DNA of 15,333 bases from Clostridiales bacterium (GTDB lineage: Bacteria > Bacillota > Clostridia > Lachnospirales > WQUN01): contig JAITPB010000193.1 in the NCBI GenBank assembly GCA_031289625.1, forward strand, positions 1-15,333. Reading direction: 5' to 3'. The position numbers were made by a program, and so were the translations under genes. A model generated the notes under the pieces. The model had not been told where the DNA came from and made no database searches. It worked only from the letters and a program-made list of their open reading frames with translations. Shown here piece after piece: positions 1-6,675 of this stretch. Each line of letters begins with the position of its first letter. Position 1 is the stretch's first letter.

Positions 1-216
1 TCTTGTGTTGGTGTCATATTTTCATCACCATCCCAAGGCGTTGTCCGACGTGATACTCGTCTTTCCATTTCCATCCCTCCCTGTAGGGACAGTCTATCAC
101 ATCGTCAAGAAAACAGAAACACTGTGCATTGGGGGATTTTAAAGATTTTATCGAAGAAAAGTTTGCAGAAAAGATGGCTGCTGAACAAGCATAACCTTTG
201 ATAGTAGGATGAGATA
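1..216 (+). other. Left-edge stretch with the apparent 3' end of an unidentified gene
   Basis: No complete gene is visible. One plus-strand frame is open from about 88 to a TAA at 192-194 and ends in a helical, charged tail (DFKDFIEEKFAEKMAAEQA), which looks like the true C-terminus of a protein that is broken or lies partly outside the window. The frame is closed upstream by a TAG at about 85, so either the gene is frameshifted here or the match is chance. A TAGGATGAG stretch just before 217 can serve as ribosome binding site for the next gene. I do not recognise the product. The minus-strand open frame over this stretch shows no recognisable domain. Confidence 0.3.
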
Positions 217-1062
217 ATGATAGATTTGCATATGCACAGTACTGAATCAGATGGGCAATACAAACCGTCTGAACTGGTTTTGATGGCAAAGAAAAAGAAT
301 CTCTCTTATATAGCGCTTACTGATCATGACACAATTGCCGGATTATACGAGTGTGAGCTATACGCAAGAGAAAATGGAATCCGCTTTCTGCGCGGTATCG
401 AAATAAGCGTAAAAGGCAACCGTGAGCTTCATATTTTGGGTTATGGCGTTGATCCTGAGAGTCAGTCATTGCTGATGCTTTGTGACGAATTCGTCAAACA
501 ACGCGGATTGAGAGCGCAGCGAATACTGGACTATCTTGATGCAAAGGGTGTGCATATAACCTTGGAGCAAGTGATGCGACACTCCAGCAGCGGATCTGTT
601 GGTCGGCCGCACGTGGCTCAGGCATTGGTTGAGGTCAGAGCGGTCACAACAGTACGTGAAGCATTTGAACTTTATCTTGGCACTCCGGAATTTGACAAGA
701 TAGAGCGGCCTAAACCAGAGCCCGGCAAAGGAATCTCCGCAATATTGAATTCTGGCGGCATTGCGATTCTTGCCCATCCCGCGCTGTTGAAAATAGACAA
801 TGCCACATTGGAAAAGTTAGTGTATCAGCTGGTGGTTGATGCCGGGCTTGGAGGAATCGAGTGCTATTACAGTACTCACACGAAGGAGCAAACCGAATAT
901 TACCTTTCACTGGCAAAAAAATTTGGCTTGGTGGTTTCTGGAGGCAGCGATTTCCACGGCGAAAAAGTAAAAGCAAATATAGCACTTGGTACAGGATGCG
1001 ACGGAATGCTATCTATCACGGAAGATATGGTATCGCGTGAGTTGTTGGATATGGCGAAGTAA
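217..1062 (+). CDS. PHP-domain metal-dependent phosphoesterase
   Basis: A 281-residue protein of the PHP family (YciV/TrpH-like). Members are metal-dependent phosphoesterases; characterised relatives hydrolyse 3',5'-nucleoside bisphosphates or act as 5'-3' RNases. The metal-site signatures are visible in order: DLHMHS at residues 3-8 (His5, His7), TDHDT at 35-39, Glu62, His72, GRPHVA at 129-134, AHP at 186-188, YYSTHT at 217-222 and SGGSDFHG at 241-248. The length fits the family (about 270-290). The ATG at 217 places the DLHMHS motif at the very N-terminus, as expected. The stop overlaps the first codon of a degraded acetyltransferase remnant, so this gene borders a rearrangement point. Base composition is less GC-rich than in the trp operon. 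The family call is firm; the substrate is not known. Confidence 0.88.
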   Translation: MIDLHMHSTESDGQYKPSELVLMAKKKNLSYIALTDHDTIAGLYECELYARENGIRFLRGIEISVKGNRELHILGYGVDPESQSLLMLCDEFVKQRGLRAQRILDYLDAKGVHITLEQVMRHSSSGSVGRPHVAQALVEVRAVTTVREAFELYLGTPEFDKIERPKPEPGKGISAILNSGGIAILAHPALLKIDNATLEKLVYQLVVDAGLGGIECYYSTHTKEQTEYYLSLAKKFGLVVSGGSDFHGEKVKANIALGTGCDGMLSITEDMVSRELLDMAK

Positions 1063-1223
1063 CCATTAAGCAAAGCATTGGCAACGGCGCGGTTGTCGCT
1101 CCACACGCTGTCGTCACAAAAGATGTGCCGCCGTATACGATTATTGGTGGAATTCCTGTGCGCGTGCTGAAATACCGATTCGCTGACAATATCGTTGAGC
1201 GGCTGCTGAAACTCAGATACTGA
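1062..1223 (+). pseudogene. 3' remnant of a hexapeptide-repeat (left-handed beta-helix) acetyltransferase
   Basis: The frame from about 1062 to the TGA at 1221-1223 encodes VTIKQSIGNGAVVAPHAVV, then TKDVPPYTIIGGIPVRVLKY, then RFADNIVERLLKLRY. This matches the C-terminal end of LbH-type O- or N-acetyltransferases (CatB/Vat/sugar acetyltransferase group). These end in a G(N)GAVVA..AVVTKDVPPY.IVGG.PA+V+KYRF pattern followed by a short helix. There is no start codon or upstream catalytic part in this frame; it runs straight into the PHP gene, read in another frame. Roughly 70 per cent or more of a normal 180-220-residue enzyme is missing. It is most likely a fossil left by a deletion or insertion that brought the PHP gene in front of it. 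Confidence 0.75.
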
Positions 1224-1260
1224 TAAAATACATGCCGGAACCGTTCACAGCAGCAATGCT

Positions 1261-1457
1261 TACCCCTCCCCGAATTACATAGACTCCCAGCGTGGAACAG
1301 AGATACCGCTTGAATTTGTGCCTGTTGAAGAGGTCGAGATGGACGAAATATGGAGCTTCGTTCACGACAAGTCCCAAAACCATATTGCCTTTGGTGGGCA
1401 ATCGACCGCAATACGCGCGAAGTTCTCGCCTATGTGTTGGGAACACGGGAAAACTAA
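1261..1457 (+). pseudogene. Frameshifted fragment of an IS1-family transposase
   Basis: In one frame, 1270-1383 reads PNYIDSQRGTEIPLEF followed by VPVEEVEMDEIWSFVHDKSQ. In the frame one base back, about 1386-1457 continues with LWWAIDRNTREVLAYVLGTR and then a stop. This is the catalytic-core pattern of IS1-type DDE transposases (V-E-D-E-W-S-F-V, then W-x-x-D-R-x-T-R-x-V-L-A). The two halves join only if one base was lost near 1384-1390. The helix-turn-helix front and the C-terminal third are absent, and I could not find terminal inverted repeats. It is a dead remnant of an insertion sequence. It lies next to the acetyltransferase remnant and may explain the scrambled order of this segment. 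Confidence 0.7.
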
Positions 1458-1531
1458 AAAATGCCTGTTTCGTTTCGCCCTGTAATGGCTATACTAAAAC
1501 ATGAAACAGAATGACTGGAGGTTGTTCAGCA

Positions 1532-1690
1532 ATGGATATTAACTGCACCAATCGATGTGTCTATCAATCCGATGGAAAATGTAAGCTTGATCAACTGCCG
1601 TCCATGACTTCACACGTTCATTATTCCAGCGATACGGACTGCCCATACTGTTCTCAATCCCCGCAGCCGCAGCTTGCCTCTTTATCTTAA
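1532..1690 (+). CDS. Small cysteine-rich protein (52 residues), function unknown
   Basis: An ATG at 1532 preceded by a good GGAGG site (1517-1521) opens a 52-codon frame ending with TAA at 1688-1690. The product starts MDINCTNRCVYQSDGKCKLD and has five cysteines (Cys5, 9, 17, 37, 40) in a CxxxC...C...CPYC layout. That looks like a small metal-binding or disulfide knuckle. It resembles a family of 40-60-residue Clostridial proteins (C-x-N-C-x-Y-Q-x-x-G-x-C) often given the doubtful database name hydroxymyristoyl-ACP dehydratase, and less closely DUF1540. Such a protein is far too small to be a dehydratase. A TATACT at 1490-1495 is a possible -10 element, without a good -35. The cysteine pattern and ribosome binding site make a real gene likely; its role is unknown. 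Confidence 0.65.
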   Translation: MDINCTNRCVYQSDGKCKLDQLPSMTSHVHYSSDTDCPYCSQSPQPQLASLS

Positions 1691-1714
1691 AATAACGGCG
1701 GGCAAAATTACCTG

Positions 1715-1743
1715 TTGACAGCGCCGCCGCTTCGTTGTATTAT
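1715..1743 (+). promoter_or_regulatory. Sigma-A promoter of the trp operon
   Basis: TTGACA at 1715-1720 and TATTAT at 1738-1743 are separated by exactly 17 bp. Transcription would start around 1750, just ahead of T-box stem I, which supports the assignment. An inverted repeat CGGCGG (1696-1701) / CCGCCG (1724-1729) flanks the -35 box; whether it matters is unclear. Confidence 0.8.
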
Positions 1744-1749
1744 CGATTT

Positions 1750-2014
1750 ACACCGATGAAGCGGAGATAAAAACAATTGTGCGCTTTCAGAGAGCCGGGC
1801 TGGTGGAAACCGGCAGCACGCAGATTGTTAAATGGGCCGCTGAGGGCGCAGTGAAAGGCTCTATGCCGAGTATTCTGCGACGTGCGGGCATACGTCAGTT
1901 GCCGGGAATATGTCAGTATTCCGCAGAGCGCGGGGAGTCTCTCCCCGAATCAAGGTGGTATCGCGGATGATTCAATCCGTCCTTGACATTTTTTTTGTCG
2001 AGGGCGGATTTTTT
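1750..2014 (+). promoter_or_regulatory. Tryptophan T-box riboswitch (trp leader)
   Basis: This RNA binds uncharged tRNA-Trp and lets transcription continue into trpE. Stem I begins with AAGCGG (1759-1764), pairing with CCGCT around 1838-1842. AACAAT (1772-1777) pairs with ATTGTT (1824-1829). AGAGAG and GGTGGAAACC form the conserved distal part. In the internal loop, the 3' side presents TGG at 1833-1835 followed by a purine, in the specifier position, so the leader should read tRNA-Trp. Stem III is CGGGGAG-tct-CTCCCCG (1931-1947). The T-box core AAGGTGGTATCGCGG is at 1952-1966. In the antiterminator, AAGG (1952-1955) pairs with CCTT (1981-1984) and CGGA (1964-1967) with TCCG (1976-1979), leaving the bulge UGGU (1956-1959) to pair with the tRNA acceptor end. 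The same CCGTCCTT forms the 5' arm of the terminator. Confidence 0.93.
1977..2014 (+). terminator. T-box-controlled intrinsic terminator ahead of trpE
   Basis: CCGTCCTTGACA (1977-1988) and TGTCGAGGGCGG (1996-2007) form a 12-bp stem with two G-U pairs around a T-only loop, followed by A and six T (2009-2014). The 5' arm overlaps the antiterminator, so the two structures exclude each other. Confidence 0.92.
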
Positions 2015-2082
2015 GTTTGCTCAAATATTTTTATCCACCATTTTTACCCAAAATTTTTACCCAAAAAGAAAGGGGCAAAGCC

Positions 2083-3603
2083 ATGGCGCAGCCAGATTTT
2101 GCGCAAGTCCAACAGTTGGCAAATGATTATAAAGCCATTCCCGTCTGGGAAACCATGGAGACGGAGGGGCGGACGCCCACGGACGTCTTTAAAATTCTCA
2201 AGAATTTAAGCCATCAGTGTTTCATCCTGGAAAGTTTGGAAGATCAGACGCAAACAGGACGCTATACTTTTTTGGGCTATGACCCCAAATTGGAAATTAC
2301 CTGCGTCCGGGGCGAAATGACCATCCAAAACGGCTCGGCGAACCGTTTTCATACGGACGATCCCGGCGCGCGCGTCCGGCAGATTTTAGAAGAAAACAAA
2401 AGCCCGCGCCTGCCGGAGCTTCCGAGCTTTACCGGCGGGCTGGTCGGCTATTTCGCTTACGACTATATTGCCTACAGCGAACCGGGCTTAAACCTGGACG
2501 CGGACGATCAGGAAAACTTTAAGGACATGGATCTCATGCTCTTTACGAAAGTGATTGCTTTTGATCATTTGGAAAATAAAATTTTTTTGATTGCCAACAT
2601 GAAAACGGACGCCCCACAGGAGAATTATCACCGCGCGGTCAACGAACTGGATCATATGCGGCGCGTCGTCCGGCGCGGGACAGCCCGGGAAATTGCCGGG
2701 GAGATTTCCTGGGATATTTCTCCAGAAATTCCGCCGCTGCGCCTGCTCTCCGCATTCCGATCGCTCTTCAATGAAGAGCAGTACATCGCCATGGTGCAAA
2801 AAGCTAAGAACTATATCTATGAAGGGGATATTTTTCAGGTGGTGCTGTCCAACCGGCTGGAGGCCGAGGCGGAAGGCAGTCTGTTTGACACATACCGGAT
2901 CCTGCGGGAGACCAATCCATCTCCTTATATGTTTTATTTCAGCAGCGACGACATTGAGATCGCGGGCGCCGCGCCCGAAACGCTCGTCAAGCTGACCGGG
3001 CGGAAGGTTTCGACGTTTCCGCTGGCCGGCACCCGTCCGCGCGGCCAGACGCCAGAGGAGGACGCCGCGTTGGAAAAAGAACTTTTGGCCGACCCCAAGG
3101 AGTTGGCGGAACATAACATGCTGGTTGATTTGGGCCGTAACGACATCGGCAAAATCAGCGAATTTGGATCGGTCGCCGTGGAAAACTATTTGCAGCTCGT
3201 GCGCTTCTCTCATGTGACGCACATCGGCTCCACTGTCACGGGAACGATCCGGGAAGACAAAACCGCGATGGACGCCATCGGCGCGCTGCTGCCCGCCGGA
3301 ACCCTTTCCGGCGCGCCGAAAATACGCGCCTGCGAAATCATCAATGAGCTGGAGAACAATAAACGCGGCCTTTATGGCGGCGCCATCGGGTATATCGCCT
3401 TTTCCGGCGACATGGACTCGTGCATTGCCATCCGCGTCGCCTTTAAAAAGAACGGAAAAGTATTTGTCCGTTCCGGCGCGGGCATTGTCGCGGACAGCAT
3501 CCCCGCGAACGAGTTCGCCGAGTGCGGCAGTAAAGCGCGGGCCGTACTCAACGCCCTGCAGCGCGCGGCCACACGCGGCGGAGAAGGAAGTGAAAAACGG
3601 TGA
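2083..3603 (+). CDS. trpE: Anthranilate synthase component I (TrpE)
   Basis: The large subunit converts chorismate and ammonia to anthranilate, the first committed step of tryptophan synthesis; TrpG supplies the ammonia from glutamine. The protein has 506 residues, typical for the family. The N-terminal regulatory domain contains FILES at 47-51 (equivalent of the LLES tryptophan-binding motif) and NPSPYMFYF at 278-286, so feedback inhibition by tryptophan is probably kept. The chorismate-binding domain shows AGTRPRG at 315-321, HNMLVDLGRND at 344-354, PAGTLSGAPK at 404-413 and the C-terminal RSGAGIVADS at 463-472. The ATG at 2083, with AAAGGGG about 8 bases upstream, is the start. An in-frame TTG at 2017 is rejected because it sits right at the terminator T-tract. 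The stop overlaps the trpG GTG by four bases. It is the first gene of the T-box-controlled operon. Confidence 0.97.
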   Translation: MAQPDFAQVQQLANDYKAIPVWETMETEGRTPTDVFKILKNLSHQCFILESLEDQTQTGRYTFLGYDPKLEITCVRGEMTIQNGSANRFHTDDPGARVRQILEENKSPRLPELPSFTGGLVGYFAYDYIAYSEPGLNLDADDQENFKDMDLMLFTKVIAFDHLENKIFLIANMKTDAPQENYHRAVNELDHMRRVVRRGTAREIAGEISWDISPEIPPLRLLSAFRSLFNEEQYIAMVQKAKNYIYEGDIFQVVLSNRLEAEAEGSLFDTYRILRETNPSPYMFYFSSDDIEIAGAAPETLVKLTGRKVSTFPLAGTRPRGQTPEEDAALEKELLADPKELAEHNMLVDLGRNDIGKISEFGSVAVENYLQLVRFSHVTHIGSTVTGTIREDKTAMDAIGALLPAGTLSGAPKIRACEIINELENNKRGLYGGAIGYIAFSGDMDSCIAIRVAFKKNGKVFVRSGAGIVADSIPANEFAECGSKARAVLNALQRAATRGGEGSEKR

Positions 3604-4178
3604 TTCTGCTGGTGGATAATTACGACAGCTTTTCTTATAATCTGTTTCAAATGATCGGCGCGCTGGATCCGGATATCCGCGTGATTCGCAACGACGCGCT
3701 TTCCTTGACGGAAATCGAGGCGCTGCGCCCGTCGCGCGTGATTCTGTCTCCAGGGCCGGGGCGACCGGCTGCCGCCGGGCTGTGTGAGCCGGTTGCCGCG
3801 CGCTTCGCCGGAAAAATCCCCATTTTGGGCGTGTGCCTCGGCCATCAGGCCATTTGCGAAGCCTTCGGCGCAAAAATTGTCTACGCGAAAACTTTGGCGC
3901 ACGGCAAGGCGTCCGATATCACTCTGGATACGGACTGCCCGCTGTTTCGCGGTTTGCCGCGCGTCATCCGCGGCGCGCGCTACCATTCTTTGGCCGCCGA
4001 TGAATCCTCGCTGCCTCCAACGCTCAAAGTGACCGCGCGCACTGCAGATAAAGAAGTGATGGCAGTCCAGCACGAGAAGTATGCGTTATACGGTTTGCAG
4101 TTTCATCCGGAATCTGTGCTGACGCCAGAAGGAAACACAATCCTGCGCAATTTTATTTTCGGGAGGAATCCGGCATGA
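3600..4178 (+). CDS. trpG: Anthranilate synthase component II, glutamine amidotransferase (TrpG)
   Basis: A class I glutamine amidotransferase of 192 residues that releases ammonia from glutamine for TrpE. The N-terminus is the typical ILLVDNYDSFSYNL. The glycine-rich SPGPGRP is at 50-56, the nucleophile Cys79 lies in GVCLGHQ (77-83), and the other two members of the triad are His169 and Glu171 in FHPES. It starts with GTG at 3600, overlapping the trpE stop (GTGA), so translation is likely coupled and yields matched amounts of both subunits. The paralogous enzyme PabA is close in sequence and some bacteria share one subunit for folate and tryptophan synthesis. The location inside the trp operon argues for trpG. 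It is not fused to TrpE or TrpD, unlike in some other bacteria. Confidence 0.96.
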   Translation: MILLVDNYDSFSYNLFQMIGALDPDIRVIRNDALSLTEIEALRPSRVILSPGPGRPAAAGLCEPVAARFAGKIPILGVCLGHQAICEAFGAKIVYAKTLAHGKASDITLDTDCPLFRGLPRVIRGARYHSLAADESSLPPTLKVTARTADKEVMAVQHEKYALYGLQFHPESVLTPEGNTILRNFIFGRNPA

Positions 4179-5197
4179 TAAAAGAAGCGATTGTGAAAGC
4201 GGCTAGCCGTGAAAACCTGACCTATGAAATGACGGAGACCGTCATGGACGAAATCATGAGCGGGCAGGCCAGCGAAATTCAAATGGCGGCGTTTCTGACC
4301 GCCATGTCCATGAAAGGCGAAACCATTGATGAAATCACGGCTTCGGCGGCGGGTATGCGCAAACACTGCATCCGCATCCTGCACGACATGGACGTTTTGG
4401 AGATCGTCGGCACAGGCGGCGATCTCTCCAATTCCTTTAACATTTCCACTACGTCCGCGCTGGTCATTTCCGCGGCGGGCATCCCCGTGGCCAAGCACGG
4501 CAACCGCGCGGCGACCAGCAAGAGCGGCGCCGCCGACGTGTTGGAGGCGCTGGGCGTGGATATTACGATACCGCCGGAAAAAAGTCTGGCTCTGCTCAAA
4601 AACATCCGCCTTTGCTTTCTCTTCGCACAGAATTATCACATTGCGATGCGGTATGTCGCACCAGTTCGGAAAGCGCTGGGCATTCGCACTATCTTTAATA
4701 TTTTAGGGCCACTGGTCAACCCGGCTGGCGCGAACATGGAACTGCTCGGCGTCTACGAAGAAGATCTCGTGGAGCCGATGGCGCGAGTGCTGTCCAATCT
4801 CGGCGTCAGAAACGCTTTGGTGGTATACGGCCAGGACGGCCTCGACGAAATTTCATTGAGCGCGCCCACCAGCGTCTGCGAAGCGCGGGACGGCCATTTC
4901 TGTTCTTATACGCTTGAGCCGGAGATGTTTGGGCTGAAACGCTGTGAAAAACACGAGCTGACCGGCGGGACGCCGGCGGAAAACGCGGCCATTGCGCGCG
5001 CCGTACTTTCCGGGGAGCCAGGCGCGAAACGGGACGCCGTGCTGCTCAATTCGGCGGCGGCCATACACATCGCGCGGCCCCATTTGAGTCTGCTGGAAGC
5101 CATGAAGACAGCCCGGGAAACGATTGACAGCGGCAAAGCCCTGGCACAATTGGAGCGCTTTATCGCGCTGTCGGGGGAAGCCGGGATGGCCTTATGA
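4175..5197 (+). CDS. trpD: Anthranilate phosphoribosyltransferase (TrpD)
   Basis: The enzyme transfers the phosphoribosyl group of PRPP to anthranilate. It has 340 residues, the normal length for a stand-alone TrpD. The diphosphate and PRPP-binding loop GTGGD is at 79-83, NIST at 89-92, and the anthranilate/PRPP region KHGNRAATSKSGAADVLE at 107-124. NILGPLVNPA follows, as in the family. The loop after GTGGD reads LSNSF, where many homologues have GANTF or similar; the change is mild. It starts with ATG at 4175, overlapping the trpG TGA by four bases, with GGGAGG at 4161-4166 as ribosome binding site. Confidence 0.96.
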   Translation: MIKEAIVKAASRENLTYEMTETVMDEIMSGQASEIQMAAFLTAMSMKGETIDEITASAAGMRKHCIRILHDMDVLEIVGTGGDLSNSFNISTTSALVISAAGIPVAKHGNRAATSKSGAADVLEALGVDITIPPEKSLALLKNIRLCFLFAQNYHIAMRYVAPVRKALGIRTIFNILGPLVNPAGANMELLGVYEEDLVEPMARVLSNLGVRNALVVYGQDGLDEISLSAPTSVCEARDGHFCSYTLEPEMFGLKRCEKHELTGGTPAENAAIARAVLSGEPGAKRDAVLLNSAAAIHIARPHLSLLEAMKTARETIDSGKALAQLERFIALSGEAGMAL

Positions 5198-6033
5198 TCC
5201 TGGATACGATCGCGGCAAGCACGCGGCGGCGCGTGGCGGAAGCGAAACGCGTATGCCCCGAGGAAAAAATCCGGCGACTCGCGGCGGACTCTCTGGCGGC
5301 TCCACCGACAAATTTGCCGGGCTTCTCGGCGGACTCTCCGCTTAAAGCTCCATTCGAGGCGGCATTGGCCGCGCCGGGCCTCTCGTTTATCTGCGAAATC
5401 AAAAAAGCGTCTCCCTCAAAAGGTGTTATCGCGGAAGATTTTCCGTATCTGGACATCGCGCGTGCGTATGAAAAGGCAGGGGCGGCGGCCATTTCTGTAC
5501 TGACCGAACCCGAATATTTTTTGGGTTCTGACGCGTATTTGCGCGAGATAGCGGCGATGGTCAGCCTGCCAACCCTGCGCAAAGATTTTGTCGTGGATAC
5601 TTATCAAATTTACGAAGCCAAAGTACTCGGCGCGGCGGCCGTGCTGCTGATTTGCGCGCTGCTGGAGAAAGACGCATTGCGCGCGTACATCCGCGCCGCT
5701 CATGCCATTGGGCTTTCCGCGCTGGTAGAAACGCATACGGCGGAAGAGGCCGCCGCCGCCATAGACGCGGGTGCGCGGGTCATCGGGGTCAATAACCGCG
5801 ATCTGCACACGTTTGAGGTGGATTTGACCACCAGCGCGCGTCTGCGAAAAATGATCCCCAAAAACATTTTATTTGTATCCGAAAGCGGGATATGCGGCCG
5901 CGAGGACGTACGCGTTCTGGAGGAAATCGGCGCGGACGCCGCGCTGATTGGCGAAACGATGATGCGCGCGCCGGACAAGGCGGATTTTCTCGCGCGGCTC
6001 AGGGGGCGGCATGACAAAAAAGACGAAAATTAA
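5194..6033 (+). CDS. trpC: Indole-3-glycerol-phosphate synthase (TrpC)
   Basis: A TIM-barrel enzyme that closes and decarboxylates CdRP to indole-3-glycerol phosphate. All key stretches are visible: EIKKASPSKG at 68-77 (Glu68, Lys70), TEPEYFLGS at 104-112, LRKDF with the catalytic Lys130, LVET with Glu179, GVNNRDL at 198-204, SESGI at 229-233 and LIGETMMRA at 251-259. At 279 residues it is slightly longer than the usual 255-270. The extra length lies mainly in the N-terminal linker around residues 28-56, where a GGCGGACTCTC motif occurs twice in the DNA (about 5283 and 5329). It starts in an ATGA overlap with trpD, and its 3' end overlaps trpF by 23 bases. It is separate from trpF, unlike the fused TrpCF of enteric bacteria. 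Confidence 0.96.
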   Translation: MILDTIAASTRRRVAEAKRVCPEEKIRRLAADSLAAPPTNLPGFSADSPLKAPFEAALAAPGLSFICEIKKASPSKGVIAEDFPYLDIARAYEKAGAAAISVLTEPEYFLGSDAYLREIAAMVSLPTLRKDFVVDTYQIYEAKVLGAAAVLLICALLEKDALRAYIRAAHAIGLSALVETHTAEEAAAAIDAGARVIGVNNRDLHTFEVDLTTSARLRKMIPKNILFVSESGICGREDVRVLEEIGADAALIGETMMRAPDKADFLARLRGRHDKKDEN

Positions 6034-6670
6034 AATCTGCGGCCTTTTCCGCGCAGAAGACATAGACTACGCCAATGAAGCGCGGCCGGATTACATCGGT
6101 TTTGTATTTGCCCCCAGCCGCCGCCAGGTCAGTGCGGAAACGGCGAAAAATTTACGCGCGCGTCTGGCGGACGGTATTGTCCCGGTCGGCGTATTTGTCA
6201 ACGCGGGCATAGAGGAGATTCTATCGCTGGTTGAAAATCAAATCATTGAGATCGCCCAGTTGCATGGCGTAGAAGATGAGGCGTATATCGCAGCGCTGAA
6301 ACGCCGCGCGAATATTCCCGTCATGCAGGCCCTGCGCATCTCCGGACAGCCGGTCCTATCCGGGCAGCCGGTCCTATCCGGACAGCCGGTCCTGTCCGGA
6401 CAGCCATCCAGCCTGGCGGATTATTTTCTGCTGGACAGCGGCGCGGGCGGCGGACAGACGTTTGACTGGAATTGGATTGGCAAGCTGAAAAAGAATCTGA
6501 TCAAGCCGTACTTTCTGGCGGGCGGCGTCGGGCTGGAAAATATGCGCCGCGCCCTCTCCTTTCAGCCCTACGCGGTGGATATCAGCAGCGGCGCGGAGAC
6601 AAACGGCGTCAAAGATTTAAAAAAAATGGAGGCCCTCACGCGGATGGTGCATGAAGGGCCGAAGGAGTGA
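6011..6670 (+). CDS. trpF: Phosphoribosylanthranilate isomerase (TrpF) with a tandem-repeat insertion
   Basis: A TIM-barrel isomerase converting PRA to CdRP. Visible signatures are KIKICGL with catalytic Cys10, YIGFVFAPSRRQV at 28-40, IAQLHG at 81-86, LLDSGAGGGQTFDW at 140-153 with the probable general-acid Asp142, LAGGVGLENM at 169-178 and VDISSGAETNGVKD at 189-202. The 219 residues exceed the usual ~200. The surplus is an SGQPVL repeat (residues 111-132, three full copies and one partial) placed between strand 5 (PVMQALRI) and strand 6 (ADYFLLDS), on a loop. All catalytic and phosphate-binding residues remain, so the enzyme should be active. The start at 6011, with AGGGGG just upstream, overlaps trpC by 23 bases, more than the four-base overlaps elsewhere in the operon. 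Confidence 0.95.
   Translation: MTKKTKIKICGLFRAEDIDYANEARPDYIGFVFAPSRRQVSAETAKNLRARLADGIVPVGVFVNAGIEEILSLVENQIIEIAQLHGVEDEAYIAALKRRANIPVMQALRISGQPVLSGQPVLSGQPVLSGQPSSLADYFLLDSGAGGGQTFDWNWIGKLKKNLIKPYFLAGGVGLENMRRALSFQPYAVDISSGAETNGVKDLKKMEALTRMVHEGPKE
6341..6406 (+). repeat. 18-bp tandem repeat inside trpF
   Basis: Three complete 18-bp units (6341-6358, 6359-6376, 6377-6394), each beginning TCCGGACAGCCGGTC with at most single-base differences, are followed by a 12-base partial unit. The unit is a multiple of three and encodes SGQPVL, so changes in copy number keep the reading frame. The near-identity of the copies suggests recent slippage. Confidence 0.93.
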
Positions 6671-6675
6671 CAAAT

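Noticed and set aside
1779..1970. Plus-strand open frame of 63 codons in the trp leader
   Set aside because: The stretch is fully explained as T-box RNA (stem I, specifier, stem III, T-box core). The frame has no ribosome binding site and does not encode a Trp-rich leader peptide.
2017..2082. Longer TrpE start at a TTG
   Set aside because: It lies directly after the terminator T-tract without a ribosome binding site, and the added residues do not resemble TrpE. ATG 2083 has a good site.
2488..3873. Long minus-strand open frame of 461 codons opposite trpE and trpG
   Set aside because: It lies fully antisense to two well-conserved genes, has arginine-rich low-complexity composition typical of a GC-rich shadow frame, and shows no domain.
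6341..6406. CRISPR-like array
   Set aside because: The units are contiguous with no spacers and form part of the trpF reading frame.
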